DNA from: Christensenellaceae bacterium | GTDB taxonomy: Bacteria > Bacillota > Clostridia > Christensenellales > UBA1750 | Direction of reading: 5' to 3' | Assembly (NCBI GenBank): GCA_031280685.1 | Contig: JAITGM010000010.1 | Coordinates: forward strand, 124,001 to 188,000 | DNA: 64,000 nt | In this document: positions 16,542 through 25,503 of the stretch, in pieces | Layout: the number at the start of each line of letters is the position of its first letter | Numbering within the stretch: position 1 is the stretch's first letter | Position numbers and translations under genes: made by a program | Notes under the pieces: model-generated | The model's input: the letters and a program-made list of their open reading frames with translations, nothing else | The model's database searches: none | Told to the model about the DNA's origin: nothing

Positions 16542-17588
16542 TTAGGCCTTATTACCGCATTCGGGGCAGAACTTGGCCCCGGCCGGCATCTTCACGCCGC
16601 AGTTGGTGCAGAATTTTTCGGCCGTCAGCTCATTTTTGGCGCCGCACTCGGGGCAGAATTTTGCCACCGGGCTGATGAGCGCCCCGCAGGCGGCGCAGGG
16701 GATGGTTGCGCCGCCTTGCGTGAGGGCTGGCGGGGCAGCCGCAGGCTGCCCCGCGCCGCCGAAGCCCCCTGCCATCTGCAGGCCCGCGGCGAGCCCCATG
16801 GCGGACTGCATAGCAGCAGCAGCCGGGCTGTTTCCGCCCTCCGCCATCGAGTCCGCGAGCGCCGCACGGGTATACTGATCCATATTGCCGATCATTCCGG
16901 CGCCTGCCGCGCTGTTGATGCGGGCCTGCACATCGTCGGGGTAATTAAAACTGCTCACGTTAAAGCCGGTGATGGCCAGGCCGATCTTATTGAGTTCCGC
17001 GTCGAGATCTTGCTGCAGACCGGCGCCGATCTCAAAGGAATTGGCCTGCAGGTTGAACATATCCTTGCCTTCCCTCGAAATCCACTTCATCAGGTACTGG
17101 TTCAGGGCCGCCAGAACGCGCTCTTTCACATCCTCGACGGCGAAACTTTCGCGGGCGCCCGCGATCTTTTCGATCAGCGTTAAATAATCGGCGGTCTTAA
17201 AGTTAAAGGTGCCGAAGGCGCGCACCGGCAGCCCGCCTGGAAAGGCTTGCGAAGGCAGCAAGATGGGCTTGGCCGTGCCCCAGTTCTCGGTGAATTCCTT
17301 GGTGTTGACGAAGAGCACCTCGGCGCGCAGGCCGGAGTTAAAGCCGAACATGAAGCCTTTGAGCGTGCTCAAAAAGGGGATAATTTCGGTCTCCAAGTCG
17401 TAACTGCCCTCTTTTTCGAACACGCCCTCGATGGCGCCGTTGTGGAGGAAGATCGCATCCTGCCCCGGGCGAATGATGAGCCGCGAGCCCTTCTTGATCT
17501 CGCGATTTGCCCACTTCCAGAAGAGGAGATCCGGCCTGGCCTCCTCCCATTCGATGACGTTGCGTAGCTGACCTTGCAGAATCGGCAT
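16542..17588 (-). CDS. SPFH-domain protein with C-terminal zinc ribbons, YdjI-like
   Basis: Membrane-associated scaffold of the stomatin/prohibitin superfamily, like B. subtilis YdjI. The SPFH core occupies about residues 20-230 (QLRNVIEWEEARPDLLFWKW at the start, FGTFNFKTADYLTLIEKI, LQQDLDAELNKIGLAITGFNVSSF). An Ala/Gly/Met-rich linker follows. Two zinc-ribbon motifs end the protein (CAACGAL..FCPECGA and FCTNCGV..FCPECGN). ATG at 17588 has AGGAG 8 bases upstream, so the protein is 348 residues; an upstream in-frame ATG (17642) lacks support. The partner zinc-ribbon gene lies 29 bases upstream. In B. subtilis the ydjG-ydjH-ydjI genes sit with a PspA gene in membrane-stress response; no pspA is visible here. 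The common name 'virion core protein' is unrelated to phage function. Confidence 0.85.
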   Translation of the reverse strand: MPILQGQLRNVIEWEEARPDLLFWKWANREIKKGSRLIIRPGQDAIFLHNGAIEGVFEKEGSYDLETEIIPFLSTLKGFMFGFNSGLRAEVLFVNTKEFTENWGTAKPILLPSQAFPGGLPVRAFGTFNFKTADYLTLIEKIAGARESFAVEDVKERVLAALNQYLMKWISREGKDMFNLQANSFEIGAGLQQDLDAELNKIGLAITGFNVSSFNYPDDVQARINSAAGAGMIGNMDQYTRAALADSMAEGGNSPAAAAMQSAMGLAAGLQMAGGFGGAGQPAAAPPALTQGGATIPCAACGALISPVAKFCPECGAKNELTAEKFCTNCGVKMPAGAKFCPECGNKA

Positions 17589-17617
17589 GAACACCACTCC
17601 TTTTTGCTTTTTTAAAA

Positions 17618-18694
17618 CTAGCTGTTTGTGTAAAAAATCCAAACGATGGCGGCGAGCAGCAGCAGGCCGGCCGCGACCACGGCGGCAATCTTGGCCGCGC
17701 TCTTTGGGTAGGCGCCCGCGATCTTGCCCGTCACGCCGTTGATGACGACGCAGAAGGCCTTACCCCCATAGCTGAAGCCCGAAAACCAAAGCGGCAGCAG
17801 CACATGCTTGCACATCACGTTGAGGAAGCTCGCGCTGAGCCTGGTGCCGCGCTCTGAATCGTAGCTGCGGCGGATCTCGGCGCGCGCCATGCCCTCGAGC
17901 TCGGCCGTCATCGTCTTTTTGGCGTCTTCGAAGGCCGCCTCGGGGGAAAGCCTATAGGTTTCTGCCTGGAAGCCGCTCAAATACGCGCCGTCGAAGGGGA
18001 TCAGCCCATGCGCCGTATCAAAGTCCTTCAAGCGCGCAAGGAGCTTGCCCTGGCTGCCCCCGGCATAGATGAGAATATCATCGAAAAACCTTGAAACGTG
18101 GCCGCGCACCGTCGTCCACACGATATAGCGTTCGGTTTCCCGCTTGCCGTTGCGCGTGACGATTCTGGTATGCGTCGTACCGCCCTCGCCCGCGTAGTCG
18201 CCCTCGGCCTGGGCGTCAAAGGTCCAAAACGGGCTGTAGACGGAGCTGAGCGCATCCGCCTGGGCAAGGGTCTTCATGGCGGACGGCGCGAAGAAACGGG
18301 TCTTCAGCCACTTGGAAAAAGCGATGCCGGCCTCCTGCCGGCCGAGCTTAAAGAGCATTAGCCCCTCCGGCGCAATGCCCGCGGAGTGGCCGCTTGGCAC
18401 CAGCTTGGGCGCGCCGCAAAAGCTGCAGCGCAGGCTGGTGAGCTCGGCGGCCACGGTAATCTCGGCGCCGCAGACCTCACAAGCCAGCACCCGGGTGGCG
18501 CCGTCCCAGTTGGATTGGGCCGCACTCGCCTTGATCTCGCCAAAGGCGTGCTCCCGCGGCTCATGCGCGGGAGCTTCAAGCGCAAGCTCCGTATTGCAGT
18601 TCTTGCATGTGATCTTCTGCTTGGCGATGTTGAACTCCATTATGCCGCCACAGTTCGGGCACTGCCTGCCCGCGCCGCTGGATGCGCTTTGCAT
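17618..18694 (-). CDS. Zinc-ribbon membrane protein, YdjG-like
   Basis: A 358-residue protein with two N-terminal zinc ribbons (CPNCGGIMEFN..ITCKNCNTEL and ACEVCGAEI..RCSFCGAP), a central soluble domain (PFWTFDAQAEGDYAGEGG; IPFDGAYLSGFQAETYRLSPE) and a C-terminal membrane segment (AAVVAAGLLLLAAIVWIFY) near the end. The layout matches YdjG-type proteins that partner with SPFH proteins like the downstream gene; they probably work together at the membrane. ATG at 18694 has GAGGGAGGG about 7 bases upstream. The upstream extension of the frame is not supported. Confidence 0.75.
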   Translation of the reverse strand: MQSASSGAGRQCPNCGGIMEFNIAKQKITCKNCNTELALEAPAHEPREHAFGEIKASAAQSNWDGATRVLACEVCGAEITVAAELTSLRCSFCGAPKLVPSGHSAGIAPEGLMLFKLGRQEAGIAFSKWLKTRFFAPSAMKTLAQADALSSVYSPFWTFDAQAEGDYAGEGGTTHTRIVTRNGKRETERYIVWTTVRGHVSRFFDDILIYAGGSQGKLLARLKDFDTAHGLIPFDGAYLSGFQAETYRLSPEAAFEDAKKTMTAELEGMARAEIRRSYDSERGTRLSASFLNVMCKHVLLPLWFSGFSYGGKAFCVVINGVTGKIAGAYPKSAAKIAAVVAAGLLLLAAIVWIFYTNS

Positions 18695-18768
18695 ACCGCT
18701 TCCCTCCCTCTTCTTTCTCGCTTCAGGGCCGCCGGGCGAGCGCCGTTGGGCCCCTTGCCTTCTTCGCC

Positions 18769-18831
18769 ATTCTAGCGCACTTTTAGGCTGAAGAAAAGGC
18801 GCGAACGCCTCGGTTCGCAATCTTTTCAGCC
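18769..18831 (-). promoter_or_regulatory. Possible promoter with nested palindrome before the ydjG-like gene
   Basis: On the minus strand TAGAAT (18769-18774) could be a -10 element, but the -35 is poor. The upstream stretch 18786-18831 forms a nested hairpin: GGCTGA..AAAAG against CTTTTC..AGCC outside (small bulge), and GCGAAC / GTTCGC inside. It could be an operator or an RNA structure. The rest of 18695-18992 shows nothing else. Confidence 0.3.
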
Positions 18832-18992
18832 AGGAGGTGGCCCGCCCCCGCCCAATGGAACCAAAAGGCCGGGATTTCGCCAGGCATCGTCGGGGATGGG
18901 CCCAATTCGCAGCAGGGAAGGCGTGCTATTTTCGGTTCCGCGCGCATATCCTCTACCCGTAGGCGGCTTTGCCTGCAAGAGGGGGATGGCTT

Positions 18993-19397
18993 ATGAAACA
19001 GGGCAAGTCGCGGGTGCGGACGCTGCATGGGAACGCCCACTATTTTGGGCTTGGCCTGGGGCTCGCGGTGGCTTCGAGCCTCGGCTTGATCGTGCTTTTC
19101 GCACTTGCCATTCAGTTCTTTTCGCTGGATGCTGGCGTGATCACCCCGGTGAACCAGTTCATCAAGATTCTGTCGATTCTTTTAGGCGTTGTAGCCCTGC
19201 GCAAGGCCGCCATTTCGCTAACCAAGCTCGGCGCGCAGATCGGCTTTGCCTACATGGCGCTGGGCATCTTGGCCTACTGCGCGGCGAGCCTGCGCTTGCT
19301 GCCCGCCCTGGCGATTTTGGGCGATCTGGCGCTGGGCCTTGGCGCGGGCACGCTCAGCGGGCTGTTGGTGAGCAGCTTCAAAAAGGCCGAAACTTAG
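18993..19397 (+). CDS. TIGR04086-type small integral membrane protein
   Basis: A 134-residue protein of four membrane segments: YFGLGLGLAVASSLGLIVLF, a second helix after VITPVNQFIKILSILLGVVAL, then IGFAYMALGILAYCA and ALAILGDLALGLGAGTLSG. This is the pattern of the TIGR04086/YrzE-like family of spore-forming Firmicutes, whose function is unknown. The start ATG at 18993 follows AAGAGGGGG; a TTG eight codons upstream is less likely. Monocistronic, ending 13 bases from the convergent kinase gene. Confidence 0.75.
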   Translation: MKQGKSRVRTLHGNAHYFGLGLGLAVASSLGLIVLFALAIQFFSLDAGVITPVNQFIKILSILLGVVALRKAAISLTKLGAQIGFAYMALGILAYCAASLRLLPALAILGDLALGLGAGTLSGLLVSSFKKAET

Positions 19398-19410
19398 GCT
19401 TTTTAGGCGT

Positions 19411-21084
19411 TTAATCCTCCCGGCCCCTTTGCGCGGCCCGCAGTTTCTTCAGGCGCTTCATCACGTCGTTCCCGCCGCGGCCAAAGAAGTCATGCAGGGC
19501 TGAATACTCGGCATAGAGGGCATCATAGACGGGCTTATGCTCCCCGATGGGCAGGAAGCTCTCTTCGCGCACGCCGCCCATTTCCTTGGCCGCCTCAAAG
19601 ATGGAATCGTAGCCGCCGCGCGCCCGCCCGGCGGCTACCGCGCCGAACATCGCGCTCCCCAGCGCCGGGGACTGCGACGAGCGCGCGATCTTAATCTCGC
19701 GGCCAGTCACATCGGCATAAAGCTGCATGGCGAAGGCGTTCTTTTCGGCGATGCCGCCGCAGGCGTAAAGGCCAGTCACCGGCAGACCGCTTTGCTCGAA
19801 GGTTTCGATGATCTTGCGGGTGCCGTAGGCCGTGGCCTCGATGAGGGCGCGGTAGATCTCCTCCGGCCGGGTCAGCAGGCTCAGGCCAAAGAGCGCGCCG
19901 GTCAGGTCAACATCCACCAGGACGGAGCGGTTGCCGTTCCACCAATCCAAGGCGAGCAGGCCGCTTTCGCCGGGTTTTTGCCCCCGCGCCTTCTCGGTGA
20001 GCAGGGCGTGCAGGTCGATGCCGCGCGCCTGCGCCTCAGTCTTGTATTCGGCGGGGGCCAAATTCTCGACAAACCAGTTAAAATGATCGCCTACGCAGCT
20101 CTGCCCCGCCTCGTAGCCCATCATACCGGGCAAAACGCCGTCTTCCACGACGCCGCACATGCCGGGCACCAGCTTTTCCTCGTTCGCGATCATGATATGG
20201 CAGGTTGATGTGCCCATGATCATGAGCAGGCTGCCCGGCTCTTGGATGCCGAGGGCCGGCACGGAAACGTGGGCGTCCACATTGGCCACCGCGATGGCGA
20301 TTCCGGCGGGCAGGCCGCATTTTTGCGCCATTTCGGCGCTCAAATCCCCCGCTTTTTGCCCGATCGCAAGGATTTCCCCGCCGAGCTTTTCCTCCACGAG
20401 GTTCTCAAGCCGCGCATCGAGCGACTTGAAGAAGGCCTTGGAGGGATAGCCCTTTTTTTTGTGCCAAATCGCCTTGTATCCAGCCGTGCAGGCATTGCGC
20501 CGCTCGCTGCCGCAGAGCTGCCAGATCACCCAGTCGGCAGCCTCGATGAAGCGCTCCGCCCTGGCATAGATCGCAGGCTGTTCCTCAAGAATCTGCCAAA
20601 TCTTTGGCACCATCCACTCAGACGAAATCTTCCCGCCGTAGCGCGCGAGAAACTCCTCCCCCCGCTCGGCTGCCTTTTCATTCAGGCGGTTGGCCTGATC
20701 TTGCGCCGCGTGGTGCTTCCAAAGCTTCACGTAGGCGTGTGGTTCATCCCCATACTCAGGCAGAAGGCAGAGCGGCGTGCCATCCCCAAGGGTGGGCAGC
20801 ATTGTGCAGGCGGTGAAGTCTATGCCCAGCCCCACCACATCTTCCCCTCGCGCGCCCGCTGCCTTGAGCGCCCTTGGCACCGCATCGCAGAGCGCGTCTA
20901 AATAGTCCTGCGGATGCTGCAGGGCAAAATCCTGCGGCAGCGCCCTGCCCGATGGCAGGAACTGATCCATCACGCCATGGCGGTATTCGCTCACGGCACT
21001 GCCGAGCTCTCGCCCCGTGCCCAGCTCCACGAGCAGAGCCCTGGCCGAGAGCGTTCCAAAGTCGATGCCCAACGCGACCTTCAT
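19411..21084 (-). CDS. araB: Ribulokinase
   Basis: FGGY-family sugar kinase that phosphorylates L-ribulose with ATP. The 557 residues contain the N-terminal phosphate motif [19 protein letters not shown], substrate-binding [37 protein letters not shown], the second ATPase motif [10 protein letters not shown] and the C-terminal FGGY signature region ([39 protein letters not shown]). All agree with AraB rather than xylulokinase. GGAGGGGAAAGG ribosome site. No araA or araD is nearby, so the sugar pathway is split or the kinase is used for another keto-pentose. Downstream of the aldo/keto reductase but separated by a terminator. Confidence 0.9.
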   Translation of the reverse strand: MKVALGIDFGTLSARALLVELGTGRELGSAVSEYRHGVMDQFLPSGRALPQDFALQHPQDYLDALCDAVPRALKAAGARGEDVVGLGIDFTACTMLPTLGDGTPLCLLPEYGDEPHAYVKLWKHHAAQDQANRLNEKAAERGEEFLARYGGKISSEWMVPKIWQILEEQPAIYARAERFIEAADWVIWQLCGSERRNACTAGYKAIWHKKKGYPSKAFFKSLDARLENLVEEKLGGEILAIGQKAGDLSAEMAQKCGLPAGIAIAVANVDAHVSVPALGIQEPGSLLMIMGTSTCHIMIANEEKLVPGMCGVVEDGVLPGMMGYEAGQSCVGDHFNWFVENLAPAEYKTEAQARGIDLHALLTEKARGQKPGESGLLALDWWNGNRSVLVDVDLTGALFGLSLLTRPEEIYRALIEATAYGTRKIIETFEQSGLPVTGLYACGGIAEKNAFAMQLYADVTGREIKIARSSQSPALGSAMFGAVAAGRARGGYDSIFEAAKEMGGVREESFLPIGEHKPVYDALYAEYSALHDFFGRGGNDVMKRLKKLRAAQRGRED

Positions 21085-21098
21085 TGCCTTTCCCCTCC

Positions 21099-21133
21099 AA
21101 AAAAGCGGGCAGCTCCCCTTGCGGGGAACTGCC
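21099..21133 (-). terminator. Terminator between the aldo/keto reductase and araB
   Basis: On the minus strand GGCAG.TTCCCC and GGGGA.CTGCC pair around a GCAA loop, followed by six T residues. It lies immediately before the araB ribosome site, so araB needs read-through or its own promoter. Confidence 0.75.
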
Positions 21134-21152
21134 AGCCGAATCCCAAAGAAAC

Positions 21153-21983
21153 TTACTTCGTGCCGAAGCGCTCAGGATCCCAATAGCTGCGCTGGTTCGT
21201 GTCCATCGCGGCGATCTTGGCCAGATCTGAAGCGTCGAGCTTGAAATCAAAGACCTGTGCGTTCTCGGCGATGCGCGCCTGCTTGACCGACTTGGGGATG
21301 ACCACATTGCCTAAGTCGATATGCCAGCGGATGATGACCTGCGCGGCCGTTTTGCCGTGCTTCTTGGCGATTTCGAGCAAAACCGGCTCGTTGAGCAAGA
21401 GATGATCCTGCCCGCCGAGCGGGCTCCAGGCTTCAACCGCGATGCCCTTTTCTTCGCAATAGGGTTTTACATCCTTTTGCTGGAAGGAGGGGTGCAGCTC
21501 GATCTGGTTGGCGGCCGGCGTGAGCAGGCCGAGGGATTCGAGGGTCTGCAGGTGATGAATCTGGAAGTTCGAAACGCCGATGGCGCGGATGCGCTTTTGC
21601 TCGTAGAGGCCGATGAGCTTTTCCCAGGCTTCAACGTAGTTGGGCACCGGCCAGTGCAAAAGGTAGAGATCGACATAGTCGGTCTTGAGCTTTTTCAGCG
21701 AGGTTTCGAAGCCCTCGGCGGTGTTTTTCGCCTCGATATCCTTGGTTGAGAGCTTGGTGGTGATGAAGATCTCCTCGCGCTTGACGCCGGAGCGCTCGAT
21801 GCCGGCGGCCACGTCCTCCTCGTTGCGGTAGGCAGCCGCGGTGTCGATATGGCGGTAGCCAGCTTCAAGAGCCCATGCCACGGCATCCGCGGTGGACTGG
21901 CCAGGCTCTGAGCGGAACACGCCCAGGCCAAAAACGGGGATCTTTACGCCATTGTTCAGGGTAATGCTCGGTTCGTTCAGCAT
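21153..21983 (-). CDS. Aldo/keto reductase
   Basis: NADPH-dependent reductase of aldehydes or ketones with a TIM-barrel fold. The catalytic tetrad is complete: Asp47 and Tyr52 ([15 protein letters not shown]), Lys77 (FITTKLS), His110 (YLLHWPVP). The cofactor end is seen in [21 protein letters not shown]. The sequence is closest to the 2,5-diketogluconate reductase-like AKR5 group ([14 protein letters not shown]). ATG at 21983 has GAGGAGG 8 bases upstream, giving 276 residues. Its own promoter is at 22016-22044. Substrate cannot be told; the neighbouring sugar kinase hints at carbohydrate metabolism. Confidence 0.92.
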   Translation of the reverse strand: MLNEPSITLNNGVKIPVFGLGVFRSEPGQSTADAVAWALEAGYRHIDTAAAYRNEEDVAAGIERSGVKREEIFITTKLSTKDIEAKNTAEGFETSLKKLKTDYVDLYLLHWPVPNYVEAWEKLIGLYEQKRIRAIGVSNFQIHHLQTLESLGLLTPAANQIELHPSFQQKDVKPYCEEKGIAVEAWSPLGGQDHLLLNEPVLLEIAKKHGKTAAQVIIRWHIDLGNVVIPKSVKQARIAENAQVFDFKLDASDLAKIAAMDTNQRSYWDPERFGTK

Positions 21984-22015
21984 GTGCACGGCCTCCTCAT
22001 TTGTGTTTACCATAA

Positions 22016-22044
22016 AGTGTAGCAGAAAGCGCCCCGCTTTTCAA
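22016..22044 (-). promoter_or_regulatory. Sigma-A type promoter for the aldo/keto reductase
   Basis: On the minus strand TTGAAA, a 17-base spacer and TACACT, ending 32 bases before the start codon. Confidence 0.7.
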
Positions 22045-22047
22045 GGC

Positions 22048-22092
22048 AAAAAAGGGGGCGGCCCGGCTTTCGCTGACGGGCCGCCCCCTTTT
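22048..22092 (-). terminator. Terminator of the trpB gene
   Basis: Perfect 12-bp stem (GGGGGCGGCCCG with its complement, 22054-22065 and 22077-22088); on the minus strand it is followed by six T residues. It sits between trpB and the reductase promoter. Confidence 0.9.
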
Positions 22093-22119
22093 AGGGCAAT
22101 GGGCCGCGCGGGCCCGGTT

Positions 22120-23508
22120 TCAGCGCAGCGCTTCGGGGATCTGCGGCAGGGCGCTCAGCCCCGCCGCGAGTTCCTCGTCGCTTGGGATCTGGTCGCTCAT
22201 GGAGCCGTCGTTATAGCTCATATACGCGCGCATGTCGAAGTACCCAGTGCCCGTGAGGCCGAACAGGATGGTTTTGCTCTCGCCCGATTCCCTGCACTTT
22301 AGCGCTTCGTCGATGGCCACACAGATCGCGTGGGCGGACTCGGGCGCGGGCAGCGTGCCCTCGGTTCTGCAAAAGAGCGTGGCCGCGTCAAAAACCGCCT
22401 TTTGGGGCACGGCCCGCGCCTCATCCAGGTAGCCATCGTGGTAGAGCTGCGAGAGAATTGGGCTCATGCCGTGGTAGCGCAGCCCGCCCGCGTGGTTTGC
22501 GGAGGGAATGAATGTCGCGCCGAGGGTGTACATCTTGGCGAGCGGCGTAATCCTCCCGGTGTCGCAAAAGTCGTAAGCGAAGACCCCCCGCGTGAGCGAT
22601 GGGCAGGACGCGGGCTCGACGGCAATGAAGTAGGGTGCGCGCTTACCCGCGAGCCTGTCCCCCATGAAGGGGGCCATCAGTCCGCCGAGATTCGAGCCCC
22701 CGCCAGCACAGCCGATGACGATATCTGGGTACTCATCGTATTTGGCGAGCGCGGCAGCAGCCTCAAGCCCGATGACCGACTGATGGATCAGCACCTGGTT
22801 TAAGACGCTGCCCAGCACGTAGCGATAGCCCTCCGTCGTCACCGCGGCTTCCACCGCCTCTGAAATCGCGCAGCCAAGGCTCCCCGTCGTATCCGGGGTT
22901 TCCTGAAGAATTTTCTTCCCGATCCGCGTAGTGGAAGACGGCGAGGGGGTCACTGCGGCGCCGAAGGTTTCCATCACTGCCTTGCGGTACGGCTTTTGCT
23001 CCGCCGAAACCTTCACCATGAAGACCCTGCAGTCCAGCCCAAAATACGAGCAGGCCATCGCGAGCGCCGTGCCCCACTGGCCCGCGCCGGTTTCCGTCGT
23101 CACGCCCTTTAAGCCCTGCTTTTTGGCGTAGTAGGCCTGCGCCACTGCGGAATTGAGCTTGTGGCTGCCCGAGGTGTTCCCACCCTCGTACTTATAGTAG
23201 ATCTTCGCGGGGGTATTCAGCTCTTTCTCTAGGCGGTAGGCGCGCATGAGCGGCGAGGGGCGGAACATCTTGTAAATTTCGCGCACCGACCCTGGGATCT
23301 CGATGAAGCGATCCCTGTCGTTAAGCTCCTGGGCGACGAGCTCATCGCAAAAGACCGGGGAAAGGTCGGCGGCACTCACCGGCTGCATCGTCGCCGGGTT
23401 CAGGATCGGCCTATGGTCGGTTTTCATGTCGGCGCGCACATTGTAGTAGGCGCTGGGGATCTCGCTCTCGTCGAGAATCAGCTTGTAGGGGATTTTTCCG
23501 CTTGCCAC
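22120..23508 (-). CDS. Tryptophan synthase beta chain-like protein (TrpB2 type)
   Basis: PLP enzyme joining indole and serine to form tryptophan. The 462 residues show the TrpB2 features: an N-terminal IPYKLILDESEIPSAYYNV extension, the PLP lysine (Lys117) in EGGNTSGSHKLNSA, the TTETGAGQWG motif, the phosphate-binding GCAGGGSNLGG, and C-terminal LFGLTGTGYFDM. The GTG at 23508 fits the family N-terminus, with GAGG about 9 bases upstream; the longer upstream frame is part of the T-box terminator. No trpA or other trp gene is near, so it probably salvages indole. A Trp-type T-box riboswitch upstream makes it responsive to uncharged tRNA-Trp. Confidence 0.93.
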   Translation of the reverse strand: MASGKIPYKLILDESEIPSAYYNVRADMKTDHRPILNPATMQPVSAADLSPVFCDELVAQELNDRDRFIEIPGSVREIYKMFRPSPLMRAYRLEKELNTPAKIYYKYEGGNTSGSHKLNSAVAQAYYAKKQGLKGVTTETGAGQWGTALAMACSYFGLDCRVFMVKVSAEQKPYRKAVMETFGAAVTPSPSSTTRIGKKILQETPDTTGSLGCAISEAVEAAVTTEGYRYVLGSVLNQVLIHQSVIGLEAAAALAKYDEYPDIVIGCAGGGSNLGGLMAPFMGDRLAGKRAPYFIAVEPASCPSLTRGVFAYDFCDTGRITPLAKMYTLGATFIPSANHAGGLRYHGMSPILSQLYHDGYLDEARAVPQKAVFDAATLFCRTEGTLPAPESAHAICVAIDEALKCRESGESKTILFGLTGTGYFDMRAYMSYNDGSMSDQIPSDEELAAGLSALPQIPEALR

Positions 23509-23540
23509 GGGGAAACGCCTCACTTTCTTGAGGCAGGGTG

Positions 23541-23842
23541 CAAAAAATGCCCTTGCCTCTGCTTTTTCGCAGGGACAAGAGCGTGAAAGCTCCTGCGGTA
23601 CCACCCAGCTTGGCGCAAAAAGCGCCCACTCAACGCATACTATCGGGCGCCGAAGCGCGCACAACCCATATGCTGGCGTTTTATTACGGAGCGCTACCTC
23701 CGGCTTGGTTACTTACGCGGGGATTTTCGCGCCTTCCCGCCTTTCGCCTCGCCCTCCCGGGTCCATTCACGTTGGCCGCCATACCGCGTTCCACCAACCC
23801 GCGGCTCTCTGCGCTGACCATGCCAACCTTACTCACACCCGC
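23541..23842 (-). promoter_or_regulatory. T-box riboswitch, tryptophan type
   Basis: The minus-strand leader has the T-box signature GGGTGGTACCGC (23595-23606), an antiterminator partner ending in GTCCCTGC, and a competing terminator (stem 23552-23562 with 23569-23579, then six T residues at 23542-23547). Upstream are the Stem I signs AGAGAG, GGTTGGTGGAA and GTGAATGGACC. The UGG at 23763-23765 after GAA occupies the expected specifier position and reads tryptophan, matching the downstream trpB. The element type is certain; the specifier is inferred from position. Confidence 0.93.
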
Positions 23843-23858
23843 TCAACGGTTAAAAATT

Positions 23859-23886
23859 ATTATATCAGGCGGATTCCTATTGTCAA
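23859..23886 (-). promoter_or_regulatory. Consensus sigma-A promoter for the T-box/trpB transcript
   Basis: On the minus strand an exact TTGACA (23881-23886) and an exact TATAAT (23859-23864) with a 16-base spacer, just upstream of the T-box Stem I. Confidence 0.9.
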
Positions 23887-23908
23887 GGTCTTTTTTATGC
23901 CTTTTCAC

Positions 23909-23945
23909 AAAAAAGGGCCGGCCCGGCGAAATCACCGGGCCAGCC
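23909..23945 (-). terminator. Terminator of the ribosomal protein operon after rplQ
   Basis: On the minus strand an 11-bp stem GGCTGGCCCGG / CCGGGCCGGCC (one U-G pair) followed by six T residues. It lies just upstream of the trpB promoter. Confidence 0.88.
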
Positions 23946-23960
23946 TTCTTTTGATGGGGT

Positions 23961-24476
23961 TTAATCCACGAACTCGAGCACGACCATCTCGGCGCCGTCG
24001 CCCCTGCGGGGGCCGAGCTTCAAAATGCGGGTGTAGCCGCCGCCCTGGCCCTTTTCTTCCGCGCGTGCCTTGTATTTGGGGCCGTACTCGCGGAAGAGTT
24101 TCTCGATGATGGGGTGCTTATTGTCTTTCGTGCGGGCCTTGAAGTCGGACTTGCTCTCGTCCGCCTTCTTGACCTCGGGAATGTCGTAAATGTAGGCCAT
24201 CATGCGGCGGCGGGCCGCGAGCTTGGAGGGCAGGTCGTTCACGAAGGTTTCGGTCACGGTTTGCCCCTTATCGTTGTTGAAGGTCTTTTCGACCTCGATG
24301 GTGTGGTCGTATTCGCGGATGGCGAGAGTCACGAACTTTTCTGCGATGGAGCGCAGTTCCTTGGCCCTGGCCAAGGTGGTCGTGATCCTGCCGTTCCAGA
24401 TGAGCTGGCTTACCTGGCCGCGAAGCAGTGCCTTACGCTGGTCGGCCGGGCGGCCGAGCTTGCGCTGTTGGGCCAT
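23961..24476 (-). CDS. rplQ: Ribosomal protein L17 (bL17), with insertions
   Basis: Large-subunit protein near the peptide exit tunnel. The ends are canonical (MAQQRKLGRPADQRKALLRG; GGYTRILKLGPRRGDGAEM). At 171 residues it is about 45 longer than usual. Extra sequence lies around residues 62-88 (EKTFNNDKGQTVTETFVNDL) and 106-126 (ADESKSDFKARTKDNKHP). Last gene of the long ribosomal cluster, followed by a terminator; 21 bases after rpoA. Confidence 0.97.
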   Translation of the reverse strand: MAQQRKLGRPADQRKALLRGQVSQLIWNGRITTTLARAKELRSIAEKFVTLAIREYDHTIEVEKTFNNDKGQTVTETFVNDLPSKLAARRRMMAYIYDIPEVKKADESKSDFKARTKDNKHPIIEKLFREYGPKYKARAEEKGQGGGYTRILKLGPRRGDGAEMVVLEFVD

Positions 24477-24497
24477 CTTGATTCCCTCCGTTTAAGC

Positions 24498-25442
24498 TTA
24501 TTCCTCGTTGCGCCTAAGGCCAAGGCCCAGCGCCGCGAGCTTCTGCTCGACTTCTTCGAGCGACTTTTTGCCCAGGTTGCGCACCTTCATCATGTCTTCC
24601 TCATCACGCTGGATAAGCTCGGCCACGGTGTTGATGTTGGCGCGCTTCAGGCAGTTGTAGGCGCGGACGGAGAGATCGAGCTCCTCGATGGTCATCTCCT
24701 GCACCTTTTCCATCTTGTTGTCTTCCGGCTCGTTGAAATCGACCGGAACGACGTTTTCGGTTAGGTTGATGAAGAGCATTAAATGCTCGGATAGAATCTT
24801 CGCGGCCTGGGAGGTCGCCTCGTCAGGCTTGATGGAACCGTCGGTCCACACTTCGAGCGTAAGGCGGTCATAGTCGGTAATCTGACCCACGCGGGTGTTT
24901 TCGATGGCGTAGTTGACCTTGCGGATCGGCGTGAAGATGGAATCGACCGGCAGAACGCCGATGGGCATATGGGGCGACTTGTTTTTTTCCGCGGAAACAT
25001 AGCCGCGGCCCTTTTCAAGGGTCAATTCCATTCTAAGCTCGGCGCCCTCCCCCAGGGTGGCGATGCAAAGATCGGGGTTTACGATCTCGACCTCGTCATC
25101 GCACACGATGTCTCCCCCCGTAACGAGGGCCGGGCCTGTCGCAGAAAGCGTCAGGGTCTTTTTTCCGTCGGCGAAGAGCTTAGCGTTTAAGCTCTTGAGG
25201 TTGAGGATGATCTCAGTCACATCCTCCTTCACGCCTGGGATGGTTGAAAACTCATGCAGAACGCCGTCGATTCGGATGGAGGAAACGGCCACGCCGGGCA
25301 GGGATGAAAGCAGGATGCGGCGCAAAGAGTTGCCCAGGGTAACGCCAAAACCGCGCTCCAAGGGTTCGACCACAAACTTGCCATAATTGGCGCCTTCATC
25401 GTGCTCCACGCACTCGATCTTCGGCTTTTCGATTTCGATCAT
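24498..25442 (-). CDS. rpoA: RNA polymerase alpha subunit
   Basis: The alpha dimer nucleates polymerase assembly, and its C-terminal domain touches UP elements and activators. The 314 residues have an N-terminal domain ([40 protein letters not shown]) and a C-terminal domain of helix-hairpin-helix type from about 245 ([36 protein letters not shown]). Normal family length. It sits between rpsD and rplQ as in other Firmicutes. Confidence 0.98.
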   Translation of the reverse strand: MIEIEKPKIECVEHDEGANYGKFVVEPLERGFGVTLGNSLRRILLSSLPGVAVSSIRIDGVLHEFSTIPGVKEDVTEIILNLKSLNAKLFADGKKTLTLSATGPALVTGGDIVCDDEVEIVNPDLCIATLGEGAELRMELTLEKGRGYVSAEKNKSPHMPIGVLPVDSIFTPIRKVNYAIENTRVGQITDYDRLTLEVWTDGSIKPDEATSQAAKILSEHLMLFINLTENVVPVDFNEPEDNKMEKVQEMTIEELDLSVRAYNCLKRANINTVAELIQRDEEDMMKVRNLGKKSLEEVEQKLAALGLGLRRNEE

Positions 25443-25503
25443 TGACGCATTCCCTCCTCAAGCGCTGCATTCCTTGAAAACTTCAGGTGCAAGAAGGGCC
25501 TCC

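Noticed and set aside
16542-17588. SPFH protein as part of the phage cassette because of the database name 'virion core protein'
   Set aside because: The name derives from a distant poxvirus comparison. The gene is on the opposite strand, beyond a terminator, and belongs to the YdjI family.
17618-18820. Longer N-terminus for the ydjG-like protein
   Set aside because: The extra 42 codons cross the probable promoter region and lack a ribosome site, whereas ATG 18694 has GAGGGAGGG.
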